From Marinobacter sp. ELB17 (lineage in GTDB: Bacteria; Pseudomonadota; Gammaproteobacteria; Pseudomonadales; Oleiphilaceae), in the NCBI RefSeq assembly GCF_000169375.1, contig NZ_AAXY01000030.1:1-40900 (forward strand): a stretch of DNA of 40,900 nucleotides, in the 5' to 3' direction. This document shows positions 20,850 through 30,472 of the stretch, piece by piece. The notes under the pieces are model-generated. The model had not been told where the DNA came from. It made no database searches and was given only the letters and a program-made list of their open reading frames with translations. The translations under genes were made by a program, and so were the position numbers. How positions within the stretch are numbered: position 1 is the stretch's first letter; each line of letters begins with the position of its first letter.

Positions 20850-21056
20850 ATGACCGACGATAACTGCAATGTTGTCGAGATAGATCGACCCCGCTGTAGC
20901 AGATGCGGTGCTGATCGGACGCTTGACGAGCTGAACGGCTATGACCCACTTGCGTCCGTTGGTCAGCGCTACCGCGAAGCGTACTGTCGGAAGTTGGCTG
21001 ACTGCCAAAGTCCGGAGGCAGCAGCCTCCCTGGCTGATCTTGCTAAACACATTTGA
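20850..21056 (+). CDS. Small cysteine-rich protein (family 8, further copy)
   Basis: 68 residues, a few substitutions from 2490-2699 (TLDELNG, PLASVG, AASLADLAKHI). CSRCG is kept. Confidence 0.7.
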   Translation: MTDDNCNVVEIDRPRCSRCGADRTLDELNGYDPLASVGQRYREAYCRKLADCQSPEAAASLADLAKHI

Positions 21057-21059
21057 TAG

Positions 21060-21070
21060 TTGGAAACCGG
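21060..21070 (+). repeat. Cassette site TTGGAAACCGG
   Basis: Last well-formed site of the array. Confidence 0.9.
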
Positions 21071-21080
21071 AGCTTCCGAG

Positions 21081-21347
21081 ATGATAGCAACACAGCCGAT
21101 GTTTGATGACCCAAGTGCCAACTACGAATATCTGGCGCGTGAGCAACTAAAACTGTGCGATGACTGGGTCCTAGAGTCGATTGCAACAGCTGTTCCAGTG
21201 GGCATAGAGGATCAGATCGACCGCTTAGAATCGGACGATGAACTTGACGATGGAGCGCGGTGGCGAGAACTCGATGTAAATGGTGCGCCTATGGCATGGT
21301 TTCCTAAAGGACTGGTGCTTATTACCGGCCCTAACGCCCAAGTATAA
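21081..21347 (+). CDS. Small acidic protein (family 13, intact copy)
   Basis: 88 residues with the acidic stretch DRLESDDELDDGARW and the end APMAWFPKGLVLI. Compared with the 15591 copy the start is intact, but the C-terminus is replaced after GLVLIT by GPNAQV and a stop. Unknown function. Confidence 0.65.
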   Translation: MIATQPMFDDPSANYEYLAREQLKLCDDWVLESIATAVPVGIEDQIDRLESDDELDDGARWRELDVNGAPMAWFPKGLVLITGPNAQV

Positions 21348-21377
21348 ATCAAGGGAGAATTCAATTGGAGGTAGATC

Positions 21378-21662
21378 ATGGACCTAAAGCCTGGAAAGGA
21401 TTTTACTAAGTCGCCATTGCTTTGGAGGTTACTTGCCATGCTATTAGTTGCAGTAGCCCTTTTCGCGATCGGCAAAGGAGTTCAAGAGGGTATGCGCGGT
21501 GAGGCTCTTTGGTGGTGGCATGTAGGAGTTGGTATGTTTGCCCTAGCAGTCTCTATTGTGCCATTCATGTTCGCATCTTTTTTTGCAGAAGATAAAATGG
21601 ATCGCGTCCAACGCGAAAGTACAACAGCCAATCTAATTCAGAACGCTCCTGGGCGTTCATAA
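21378..21662 (+). CDS. Small two-helix membrane protein
   Basis: 94 residues with hydrophobic segments at about 15-34 and 46-67. Preceded by TTGGAGGTAGATC, a strong ribosome-binding site, and only by a vague trace of the cassette motif (GGGAGAATTCAATTGG, 21353-21368). May be the last array member or the first gene outside it. Confidence 0.65.
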   Translation: MDLKPGKDFTKSPLLWRLLAMLLVAVALFAIGKGVQEGMRGEALWWWHVGVGMFALAVSIVPFMFASFFAEDKMDRVQRESTTANLIQNAPGRS

Positions 21663-21702
21663 TCTGCCAAAATTGACTGAGCAACGATAAGCGAGGCACA
21701 TC

Positions 21703-21939
21703 GTGCAACAGAAACTGAGCATCTGGACTATCTACGAAAATACCAAGGACTTCCCAGGCAAATTTGTTGCGCGGAGATTTGAGCTCGACCAGCCCACCAG
21801 AGATCACTTCGTGGGCGCCAGTGCCGAGGCTGTCCGTGACTGGGTGCAAGAGGAAGCCGCTAAGATGGGGCAGGGCGTGCCTTACCGCCTGCCGAGACAA
21901 CCAGAAGACGACACCGTAATTCTAGAAAGTTGGGTTTGA
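21703..21939 (+). CDS. Hypothetical small protein
   Basis: 78 residues from GTG with GCGAGG upstream. Charged, mixed composition, SAEAVRDWVQEEA helix in the middle. No cassette site before or after it. Not recognised. Confidence 0.5.
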   Translation: MQQKLSIWTIYENTKDFPGKFVARRFELDQPTRDHFVGASAEAVRDWVQEEAAKMGQGVPYRLPRQPEDDTVILESWV

Positions 21940-21952
21940 TTTAGGTCTGCGT

Positions 21953-21975
21953 TTTGTTACGCTAAGCGAAACAAA
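21953..21975. promoter_or_regulatory. Inverted-repeat operator of the AbiE pair
   Basis: TTTGTTACGCT-A-AGCGAAACAAA has 11-bp arms with one mismatch and lies 14 bases before abiEi. AbiEi antitoxins are known to repress their own operon through inverted repeats, so this is the probable binding site. Confidence 0.55.
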
Positions 21976-21989
21976 GCGCGGAGCGCAGT

Positions 21990-22526
21990 ATGCAGCCTAT
22001 ACAGCAGCTAGAACAGTGGCTATTACGAACAAAGTCTGGAATCAATGCGTACCTGTATTCAGCCGCGGCTTTTCGATCTCTCTTCCCAGACCTTAGTGCA
22101 GGCGCCTATCGATCGCTACTTCGTCGTGCTGAAAAGCGCGGATTGCTTGAGCGCGTGTGTAAAGGCATCTACCAATATGCGGGAAATCCTGACAGCAGCG
22201 GTTCAATCCTTTTTCACGCAGCTGCGCTTTTACGTGCTCGAAATTTTAATTACATCAGCCTTGAAACCGCGCTCAGCGAAGCGGGGCTGATCTCTCAAGT
22301 TCCGATAGCCTGGATTACGATTGTAAGCACTGCGAGGTCAGCCACAATTAATTGCGGTCGCTTTGGAACAATAGAGTTTCTGCACACCGAACGTGCAATG
22401 TCCGAGATAGCAGGCGAGCTGAATTACGACGTCAGCCGGCACTTATTCCTGGCCTCACCCACATTGGCACTGGCGGACATGCAGCGATTTAACCGGCCCA
22501 CCATCAACCTTGTTACGGAGGTTTAG
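21990..22526 (+). CDS. AbiEi-like type IV antitoxin
   Basis: 178 residues. The N-terminal winged helix (about 1-65, with SAGAYRSLLRRAEKRGLLERVCKGIYQY) and the C-terminal AbiEi domain (YISLETALSEAGLISQVP) fit the family. AbiEi antagonises the AbiEii toxin and acts as transcriptional repressor. GCGGAG precedes the ATG. Sits one base upstream of the toxin start. Confidence 0.85.
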   Translation: MQPIQQLEQWLLRTKSGINAYLYSAAAFRSLFPDLSAGAYRSLLRRAEKRGLLERVCKGIYQYAGNPDSSGSILFHAAALLRARNFNYISLETALSEAGLISQVPIAWITIVSTARSATINCGRFGTIEFLHTERAMSEIAGELNYDVSRHLFLASPTLALADMQRFNRPTINLVTEV

Positions 22527-22527
22527 G

Positions 22528-23436
22528 ATGACGCTATTTGACACATTGGTTAGCGAGGCCATCAGGAACCAGCGTGAGCTAATTGCGCTGCGCCCTGTTG
22601 TCATCAAAGAAATATTACATCACGATATTCTGCGCGAGTTAAGCCATGCAGATCTTCTCAAAAAACTGACCTTCATAGGCGGAACCTGCCTCCGCGCCTG
22701 TTATGGTTCTAGCAGGCTAAGCGAGGATCTGGATTTTACGGGCGGAGCTGGTTTCAACAAGGATGAGCTGGATAAGCTGAAGGTCACGCTGGAAGTGCGG
22801 TTAACTGAGAAATACGAACTGCCGATCTCTGTAACAGAACCCAAAGCTGAGAAGCAGGGAAATGTAGATACTTGGAAACTCCAAGTAAACACACAACCTG
22901 AGCGTCCAGATATGCCAGCTCAAAGAATTCACTTAGACATTTGCGCGGTACCCAGCTACCAGATCACCCCACGGACGCTTCAGAACCACTACGGGATCAA
23001 TCTTGGTACAGAATCATTAATAATTAAGGCCCAGACGCGCGAGGAAATCTTTGCAGACAAGCTGCTCGCATTTGCTATGCGGCCAGGACGAATCAAGTAT
23101 CGAGACGTATGGGACATTGGCTGGCTAGCCCAAAATGGCATTGAGCCTGCACTTGACCTTCTCAACGCCAAGCTGGCGGATCACGGGGAACTGGAAGATG
23201 ACTTTCTGATTCGGTCGGACGAACGGTTAGGGCAACTGGTAAACGATGAACAGCAACACAGAGATTTTGTTTTTGAAATGACGCGATTTATCCCTCCTGA
23301 TCGCCTAGACCAAACACTTAGGCAGGAAGGGTTCTGGACGTACCTCTCCAACACGGTCATAGAGAAGGTGCGCCAGGCACAAAATCGGGTTGAGAGTGAC
23401 GCCACTCATGACACAGGCCCTTCATTCTTGATGTAG
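22528..23436 (+). CDS. AbiEii-like nucleotidyltransferase toxin
   Basis: 302 residues. The nucleotidyltransferase signature FIGGTCLRACYGSSRLSEDLDF is at about residues 50-71, and KAQTREEIFADKLLAF lies further on. AbiEii toxins transfer nucleotides, in studied cases to tRNA, and cause phage abortive infection. ATG at 22528 is chosen because GGAGG lies nine bases upstream, within the end of abiEi. Confidence 0.88.
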   Translation: MTLFDTLVSEAIRNQRELIALRPVVIKEILHHDILRELSHADLLKKLTFIGGTCLRACYGSSRLSEDLDFTGGAGFNKDELDKLKVTLEVRLTEKYELPISVTEPKAEKQGNVDTWKLQVNTQPERPDMPAQRIHLDICAVPSYQITPRTLQNHYGINLGTESLIIKAQTREEIFADKLLAFAMRPGRIKYRDVWDIGWLAQNGIEPALDLLNAKLADHGELEDDFLIRSDERLGQLVNDEQQHRDFVFEMTRFIPPDRLDQTLRQEGFWTYLSNTVIEKVRQAQNRVESDATHDTGPSFLM

Positions 23437-23483
23437 GCTCGCGAAAGAAAATCGAAAATCTAAATTGAAATTCAGGGAGATTA

Positions 23484-23528
23484 ATGATGTTGACCACCCA
23501 GCTGGGACTTAATGGTGACCGAACATGA
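23484..23528 (+). CDS. Fourteen-codon leader ORF
   Basis: Begins ATGATGTTGACC behind CAGGGAGATTA and ends in a TGA overlapping the next start (ATGA). Could couple translation of the following gene. Weak evidence. Confidence 0.3.
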   Translation: MMLTTQLGLNGDRT

Positions 23529-23896
23529 CGATAAACCGAAAAAATAAATTACAGGAAATTGTAAACAAGATCATCGACGGCCGGGAAGCTGCATACAGCC
23601 GTCAAAGTGCCCTTGTAGACGAATTAGAGCGCCTGATTGAATACGCCATGCTCAACGGTGACCCTCGCCCCGTTCACCCTTCAGAAGCCCAAGCCGCGCA
23701 ACTGATCGCTAGCGCCATTAACGATCTTGGGTACCAGGCTGACGCTAACATAGGCCGGGATCTTTGGGAGCTTGTATCGGAAGACGCGCAGGCGCAATGG
23801 CTATACCCACCAGAGACGGTCGACGGCGTTTATAATGCCCTGGTAAATACCGCCGAGAACATGGTGAAGGGTTGGTGCAACATTCAGTTCGTGTGA
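23525..23896 (+). CDS. Hypothetical soluble protein
   Basis: 123 residues, largely helical; the N-terminal half is coiled-coil-like and charged. Follows the AbiE pair by 88 bases in the same direction and might be cotranscribed with it. Not recognised. Confidence 0.6.
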   Translation: MTINRKNKLQEIVNKIIDGREAAYSRQSALVDELERLIEYAMLNGDPRPVHPSEAQAAQLIASAINDLGYQADANIGRDLWELVSEDAQAQWLYPPETVDGVYNALVNTAENMVKGWCNIQFV

Positions 23897-24167
23897 GGTG
23901 GAAAGCCGATCGCACCTGACCATCAGGCGTAGAACGCCTATTTGCCAGGCGCTTGAAAGCAAAAATCTCGGTGAATCTGAGTTTGTAGCTAAAGCACTCG
24001 CCACACCCACCCTCATAAAGCCACAAATTTCAGTGACAACTCGGTCACGAGCCGTAAGGCGAGTCGGCCCCATAAGGGTGAGGGCGCAGCCTGACCCCGA
24101 ATACGAAGCAAGGGCCAAAGCCCGCCCGAGGCGAAGCCTCCACCAAGCACCGCTTGTCAAAAGCGTA
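23897..24167. other. Convergent intergenic region
   Basis: No supported gene. AGGCGT-AGA-ACGCCT (23925-23939) is a 6-bp hairpin 28 bases after the preceding stop and may end its transcription. The rest shows no feature. Confidence 0.3.
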
Positions 24168-27100
24168 TTAGCGCATGCCGGGGTCATATTGGGGGCTCGA
24201 CTGTGAATGATCATTGACCAGCCCTGGATTGGCTGGCGGATAGGAGGAGAAAGGCAAGATCAGATCAGAATGACCGTAATCACGGAGATACTGGTCAAGC
24301 GCCTGACGACTGGCGCCATCAGAACCGTGGAGCACACTTGAAAAAATCGCACGGGATGCCGGTGCTCGTCGAATTTCATCTAAAGCATCCGCTATCAAAT
24401 CATGCATAAATGGATAGTGGGCATCTAAAGGATCGTAAGGGGTATTATCATTATCCAGCGAGTCACTTGTGCACGACTGGCTGGCTTGCTCTGGCAGTTT
24501 GGCCATAATAGGTAAGCCAACCTTAATGACTTCCCCCAACCGAAAATCATAAGAGACCTCTTCACCGCTTTCCACAATCGCCTGACGAGTGAGCGCTAGC
24601 GAAGCCCAAACCGCGATAGAAGGCGCCGGGCAGTGGTCTTTGGTAAACCGTAAGCTATCAATGGCTCCCTGTTTAGCACGGGAGGCCCAATCGGTACCGG
24701 GTGTCTTAGAGTGTTGAGTGCTCTCAAAAGGAGGGTGCCCACAGCTCCACGCATCGAGACTCCGTTGTGCGCACTGAGCAACCACACCTGAACGACGAGT
24801 GGTTGCCTGAAGAAAGTTGGGGACTTCTTGAGTGATCTGATCAATGGCCTGCCAGGCTGAGCCTTTGATCGAATAACCATGGTAGGCCAGCTCTTTTGAA
24901 TATCGATCTAACAAACGCCAACTCGAAAGGTCAAGACGCCGAGCTGTTGCGTCATGCTGATAAAAGTGCGCTTCATGGCTGGCTTTCCACTGATCGCTGA
25001 GTCGTTGTGAGTCACCATTTACACCGGCATTGGCATCAAACTCTGAGAGCTTATTAAGCATGAGGAATCGGTAGGCAAACAGAGCTTTGTCGTACAAATC
25101 CGCCAGCTTCGCATCTGAGACATTTTTAGGCGGGTCATACTCGTCCGGGGTAACCGCAAGCGCGGCCATAACAGCGGCTGCGTGATTTTGAAGCCTAGAG
25201 ATTGGCGACTCGGGCACGACACCGCCAGCCTTGGCCAACTGATTATTAATGGCCTGAACTGAGACAACCGACTCATCCCAGATAACGTAGTTTCGCGTGG
25301 TATTGTCGGGGTTGGTGTGCCGACTATCACTGTCCAGATAACGCAAACCTGGAATGCCCAGCGATCCTAAATGCTCACTGACCTTGCGAGGGCACCCTAA
25401 GCGGGTTAAAAGATCGCTTTGAATGTCGGCACCCGTTCGGGAGAACACATTACGCTCGAAGAGTCCTTGGGGCGCGCCTCGCCAGCCATCGGTATCTCGG
25501 CCCATCACAGGACAGGCCGCCAGCTTGGCCTGCAATTCAATAGACTGCTCACTCAATGGGGCGTCCATATCAAGAAAGTGCTCATCGTCGGGTATCTCAA
25601 CTTCATAAAGATGGCCACCCTGCACCGGCTCAACCACAAGTTGACGTACACACGGCCAGAGCTTTTCCATTTCATCGGCCGCGTCGTGACTTCCAAAGGC
25701 TCGGTAGTCCTCGATGCGCTTATAAAGCTCATCAAGAAGTGCCTCGGTTGAAAACTCCCGATCACCGATATTAAATAGCCTCACCATGCGTTCAGCATCG
25801 CGCTCTGGTGCGCCCGTGGCGCTCTGTACTGCCTTGGTTAAAGCCTCCCTGTCAATGTGACCACCCATAATGTTGGGTACCTCTTTGCCATTCACAGAGA
25901 CTTGAGACGTACCAAGAACGCTTTGATACCACTGGGCAACGCCAGGATGCCCGGAAAAATACAAACCCCATCCGTACGCTTGAGCGCCCTCACCATTACC
26001 AACGGCATCCAGAGAAAATTGGTCAAACTGATGAGGGGAGCCGTGAAAGGCCCTCCGGAAACACACACTAGATGACCCAGGTTTGGCGATGCCACCGTTT
26101 TTAACAACAGCTTCAGCGCCCTGAAGAATGGCTTGGATATCTGGATCGGTTAGTGGGAGCTCAAAGCCAAGAGCGCGAAGCCCTGAACGAACGTCGCTGT
26201 TGTAACGGGCGCTTTGGGGAAGGGTTCGATAACCACCGGACTCAGCTAGGTGAGCCATGACCTCTTCTGCAACAAGCTGGCGGTCATCGGAGCTGCTTAA
26301 GTTGAACTGCCCGTCGGGAAAGTAGGTGGCGGCAATGTGGCGCCCCAGCTCTGTCTCGCCCGTGACGGTATAAATGTCTTCGAGGGTTTCATGGAAGCGA
26401 TTGTCCAGAAATTTACGTAGTCCGAAGTGGCCGACGACCTCATGCAGCAGGACTTCCTCAAGGGAATGACGATCCGGCAAGCGAGAGGCCACCAGGTAGA
26501 CAGACTCATCGTAGAAAGCAGCCTGTACGTCTTCAACCGCGCGTTTTTGGTAGATGTGTTGCTGCAACGCCGCTGGCAACTCTTTGATTTGATCAACCAC
26601 ATGAATAGGGGGCTTGCCGGCCCACGAAGTCATTAGCCCATCACAAATCGCTTGCGCCCGGTCTTTGTCCAGCCGTTTGGCTTTGGTCAGCGTGGCCCGA
26701 GTGCCGTGCACCGGTGAAACGCTGGCGGAACGAAACGGCACCTCAACGGTATAAGAGTTCCGGTTGCGAAAAATCACAATGGCTTCATTTTCGGACACAT
26801 CGGCGGTGCGCTCGGGCATCGTAGCCCGACGCTCATCGTCGGTTAACGTGCGCCTAGCCTCGGTGTTTCGGGATTCTATTTCGCCGGCCAGGGATCGGTA
26901 GATCTCAAAAGGGGTGCTGTATCGATGCCGACTCTCCAAACCTTCTGCGGTTCTTTGGGCCTTATTTAAGTTGCGATAGGGCACGAGCTCATCACGGGCT
27001 TTTTCGGCGGACCGCTCCAACGACTTTAGAATGCTTTTAAGCTGGCGGTCATCTTGGCGGAAGGTAACTTGAACGGGGGAGGGTATAATGTCGCTCAACA

Positions 27101-28616
27101 GACGCGCACCCTCGGCACATTGCTCTCTTAAAAACCGATTGCGTGCAGGGAGATTGTGCCGCTTGGGCATGGCGTACCAGTTGCGGTCTAGCTCATCGAA
27201 ATCTCGGGCAACATCGCTTTCGCGCACATTCGGATGGTAGGCCCAGCTCATTTCTGAGCGAATCAGCCGCAAAACCCCGCTGGGCTTGTCACGGTTGGCG
27301 TATGAGATAAGTCTTTGCATGGACTGGTACATCAGGCCATAGGTAATCATGGTGCTGGCGTCCTGCTCGCCTACCAGTTTATCGTTATGGTAGTGGGCCC
27401 ATGCATCGACTTGATTCTTCTGCTCCTTGCTCAAACGCTCAAGATTGCGCTTTAGGCCGTCGGTAAAGGCCTTCTCAGGTTGACCGCCGTACGCAAACCC
27501 CTCGGTCTCCTGAACAGCATGTTGAACCTCGTGGAGAAGCGTCGAAAGGATGGCCTCATGAGGGCGGCTTGGATTAAGGGCAATACCTTCATCGTGTGAG
27601 AACGAGCCGCCCGTGTATTCTGGAAGCGAGGGATCGAATCGAACCATCATCTCCGCCAGTCTGGGATAGGCCGCGAACAGCGCCGGGTGATCCAAGAGCT
27701 GCTTCATTTCAAAAAAAGAGCTGCCCACGAGATCAATGGACTCGATGCCTTCAAATTCCTGGCGCACCAGATGAACTTTCAGGTTAGCCAGGGCTTCGTC
27801 ATGCGAGTGCCCAAACGCGGCCAAATGGTTTGGGGTGTCACGGGCGTAGATAGCACTAACCATAGGTGGCCGATCAACGATTTCAGCGCTCGCATCAACG
27901 CGACGGGAAACGTCGTCCTTTAGCCAATCCGGTATTCCAAGCTTCAAGCTCGCATCGGTGTCGTTAATCTCATAACGCCATTTACCATCGACCCCTCGCA
28001 TCCAGCCGGTTTCGTCCCAAATGTCTTGTTTGGAGACCATTTTCTTTTCAAGCTGGCGGGCGCGATCAAACAACTGCAGGTCAGACGTTTCGGATTGGGG
28101 TCCGACGAACATATACCGCGGGTCATTTCTGGAAAACCGTATGTCCGGGACAGTTGGATCAAACGTTCCTGAGTTTCCAACGGCTGATTTTATTTGCTCC
28201 GAATAGTAAGCCTGTACCTGATCGATGATTCCGGTCGACCGCTCGATGAGTATGGCTCCGTCGTAACCCTGGGCAGCCAGATCTTGCCGGTTAAAGCCCC
28301 GATAAACGAAATCATCCCAGGCGTCATCATCTGGGTCTGCGGTCACGATGAAGGGGTTTTTTATGGACAGGTAGACCGGCATGATCTGACCAGCGGAGCT
28401 TTCGTCACTAAATAGCTCGTTTGTGAATCCTTGGGCATACAAAGGGCAGGGCGAGAAATAAATGCCATCATAGTCAGGCTGATTGAATACGGTGAAATCC
28501 ACACCGGGGCGGGTGCCGTGATACAGCGTTATTGGCTGGCCCTGATCGTCAGACAGATAGCTGCCTTCAAACCACTCGCGGAACGCCGGTGACTGAGTGT
28601 GCTCCGATAATGAACT
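24168..28616 (-). pseudogene. Phage-type large polyvalent protein, start missing
   Basis: Open frame of about 1480 codons from a TAA at 28617-28619 to the stop at 24168; the first ATG is only at 28502. Codons before that ATG already belong to the first domain (FREWFEGSYLSDDQGQPITLYHGT), so the gene has lost its 5' end or starts at a rare codon. Numbered from that ATG: ADP-ribosyltransferase-like domain to about 127 (QIKSAVGN, GTFDP); a region with HEVQHAVQ at about 324; a zincin-like HEVVGHFGLR at about 687; a second ADP-ribosyltransferase-like domain at about 815-1080 (AFHGSPHQF, YGWGLYFS, TRNYVIWD); and an unassigned C-terminus. Such proteins are injected with phage or plasmid DNA to modify host targets. 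Confidence 0.75.
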
Positions 28617-28850
28617 TTAAGTAGCCAAAACTGCCTCCGTAAGATTTAAGCAATGATTAAGATACCAGACGTGAGGGCTTACGTGACCGAAAGGTACCGC
28701 TTTGCAGGGTATCTTGATGCCTGTTGTTCACCTTGGTTGGCACCGCTGGCGGGCAGGAAGTGGAGATTGTAAAGCTCCGCATGAAGTGTACTCGACAAAA
28801 CTAGCAGAACGGGCGCGTCGAGCGTTGCAACGACATAAGCGAGATCATCG
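28617..28850. other. Intergenic region
   Basis: No strong gene; a 39-codon frame from 28653 has no ribosome-binding site. AAGATACC (28659) and GGTATCTT (28708) form 8-bp inverted repeats 41 bases apart. The promoter of the lipoprotein gene should lie here but is not recognisable. Confidence 0.25.
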
Positions 28851-29321
28851 ATGAGTGATAGCCTGGGAATGCGTGGTAAATGGGTAAGAGCTGCATTAGT
28901 AGGTTTTGGGCTGGCGGCATTGTCCGGCTGCTTGCAGGTTGGTAGCGATAGTGCTGATCTTGCCGGCACTGATGCGAACCAAAATGGCATTCGGGATGAG
29001 GTCGATAGCTACATTCGGATAGCTTATGCCGTAGGCCCGCAGCGTGACGCCGCGGAGCAATACGGTAGGGGTTTGCAGAAAGTCGTAATGATGAGCACAC
29101 CCGATGAAGCAAAAAACCTAATTATAGAGGTGTCCCGCAGCATGTCGTGTCTTTACAGTGTGTTCGGCGGTGGCAATGGCGCAAATCACCCTGCGGCAGT
29201 ATCCCAGAGCCTGGAAGACGAAACGTTCGATACGGATGCTCGGAAGAAAGCAAACGACCAATTCAGTGAGGCGCTGGATGGCAGAACATGGGGGCTACCA
29301 CAGGGCGATACCTGTGAGTGA
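28851..29321 (+). CDS. Small lipoprotein
   Basis: 156 residues. Positive N-region, hydrophobic core (AALVGFGLAALSGC) and lipobox LSGC with the modified cysteine at about residue 27. DANQNGIRDEVD soon after resembles a calcium-binding EF-type loop. Start at 28851 has GCGAG upstream; the ATG at 28869 would give a tighter signal peptide. Transported by the Lol system; function unknown. Confidence 0.7.
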   Translation: MSDSLGMRGKWVRAALVGFGLAALSGCLQVGSDSADLAGTDANQNGIRDEVDSYIRIAYAVGPQRDAAEQYGRGLQKVVMMSTPDEAKNLIIEVSRSMSCLYSVFGGGNGANHPAAVSQSLEDETFDTDARKKANDQFSEALDGRTWGLPQGDTCE

Positions 29322-29367
29322 CTTTTGAGCGTGGTTCTGGCCAGCCTTTCACCGAATGCCAGTATCA

Positions 29368-29808
29368 CTACTCATCATCATCACCATCGTCCCAAGTCAT
29401 TGTGTTCGACAGATCTTCCAGCCAATCGTAAAAGTCGTCGGGTAGTGGTGATGACAATTTAAAGGCAGTTCCATTCCGGTCGGTGGGTATGGCGGTGGCA
29501 TTGTCGGAGCGTAGGGAGCGGAGAACACCGTGCGTTTCGACTACCTTGCCTCCGATCTTAAAGCGAAAAGCAATACTCTCGTCGGCCTCGTCGTAGATTC
29601 TTGTCAGCACGAGATCAACGGCAAGATTTTTATGCTGGTAGCGCCCAAGAATTAACGATGTTTTGATATCGTTTGCGAAGCTGAAAGAGAGGCCTAAGCC
29701 CATAGGCTCATCATCACGATCAACCTCCGTCTTTTCAGGAACGATAAGCTCCCATGTGTCGTCGCTACAAGCGTACGTGTAAAGCTCAAACATTGCTTTA
29801 GATTGCAT
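29368..29808 (-). CDS. Hypothetical acidic protein
   Basis: 146 residues, strand-rich, ending in an acidic stretch (TWDDGDDDE). No signal or membrane segment. Ends close to the convergent lipoprotein gene. Not recognised. Confidence 0.6.
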   Translation of the reverse strand: MQSKAMFELYTYACSDDTWELIVPEKTEVDRDDEPMGLGLSFSFANDIKTSLILGRYQHKNLAVDLVLTRIYDEADESIAFRFKIGGKVVETHGVLRSLRSDNATAIPTDRNGTAFKLSSPLPDDFYDWLEDLSNTMTWDDGDDDE

Positions 29809-29838
29809 TGGTCATCTCTCTTGTTAAGCGCGTGCGGG

Positions 29839-30255
29839 TTATGGCAACGTTTTCTGCAATTCACCGCGCAAGGTTTCAAGGTCACCTAAATCCACCTCAT
29901 CACCCATGCCGCCGTTATCGGTCACCACGTACAAGCGGCCATTGTCCTGAGTCAGAAACAGCACTTTGCCGTAAAACGCTGGCGTATGACGCGACTTCCT
30001 GCGCGCATCCTTCAGGTCGTGCTTTGTTTCTACCAACCGTTGTTTAGGCGCCTGGCCGTCCACATGAGAAAGGCACACCACAAAGTCAGGGTAGAAGTAG
30101 TTTCGATGCTCTCCGCGCACCAACCGAACGGAATAGGGCTTTTTGTCGGGGTTACGGAACCACCATGTCACAAACTTGGCGCGATCCAAGGCTTCTGCAA
30201 AGGCAAGCTCGTCTTTGTTCATAGCAAAGCTGCTATCGAATTTACCGGTAATCAT
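29839..30255 (-). pseudogene. C-terminal nuclease fragment of a helicase-type restriction protein
   Basis: 138 codons. WWFRNPDKKPYSVRLVRG, YPDFVV and LVETKHDLKDARRK match the PD-(D/E)XK end of large DEAD-helicase restriction proteins (type III-like). In frame upstream only WRIDGEV is open before a TGA, so the helicase part is gone. GGGGAGG sits just before the ATG at 30255, so the fragment could still be translated. Confidence 0.6.
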
Positions 30256-30472
30256 GACCTCCCCATCAATCCGCCATGCCTCATATCAGCGGTTTGAGTC
30301 ATCCTGGCTCACCACTGCCAAGAATGCCCAGCAGATGGGACTCCTACCTAGCGTTGTCAAATGCTAAGAACGTGTTTAGCTTTTTTCCCGTATCAAATCC
30401 TGTCACCATAACCTCGATTATGCGCAGTACTGCGTGCGATCATTGCCATCCTTGGCTGTGCTGGGTCCTTCT
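30256..30472. other. Region between the nuclease fragment and the type ISP gene
   Basis: No gene recognised. Probably holds the decayed remainder of the helicase gene and the end of the type ISP transcript; no clear terminator. Confidence 0.25.

Larger units (their letters stand above)
1..21347 (+). other. Array of small gene cassettes delimited by a TGGRAA-NN-CGG motif
   Basis: About fifty copies of an 11-base motif (consensus T, G or T, GG, A or G, A, NN, CG, G or A) lie in one orientation, almost all between the stop codon of one small gene and the start of the next. All genes in the array are on the + strand, and most have only 12-30 bases between stop and next start. At least thirteen gene families recur with different neighbours, and the breakpoints of near-identical copies fall inside the motif. 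A nested IS21 insertion splits the array at 4593-9610. The right boundary is taken as the end of the last gene preceded by a good site. The left boundary is outside the window, because base 1 falls inside a site (compare 16413-16423). Function and mobilising enzyme are inferred, not seen. Confidence 0.75.

Noticed and set aside
1..21347. Classical integron or superintegron
   Set aside because: No IntI-like gene, no RYYYAAC/GTTRRRY pairs and no 57-141 base hairpin between genes; most spacers are shorter than an attC site.
1..21347. CRISPR or REP/BIME repeats
   Set aside because: The repeated unit is about 11 bases, not palindromic, and the intervals are coding genes of variable length.
23898..24206. 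102-codon frame on the + strand between the 23525 gene and the polyvalent gene
   Set aside because: No ribosome-binding site, low-complexity basic composition, and it overlaps the end of the opposite gene.
28862..28872. TGGGAATGCGT inside the lipoprotein gene resembles the cassette site
   Set aside because: Lies within coding sequence, with no cassette structure around it and no shared flank; probably chance.
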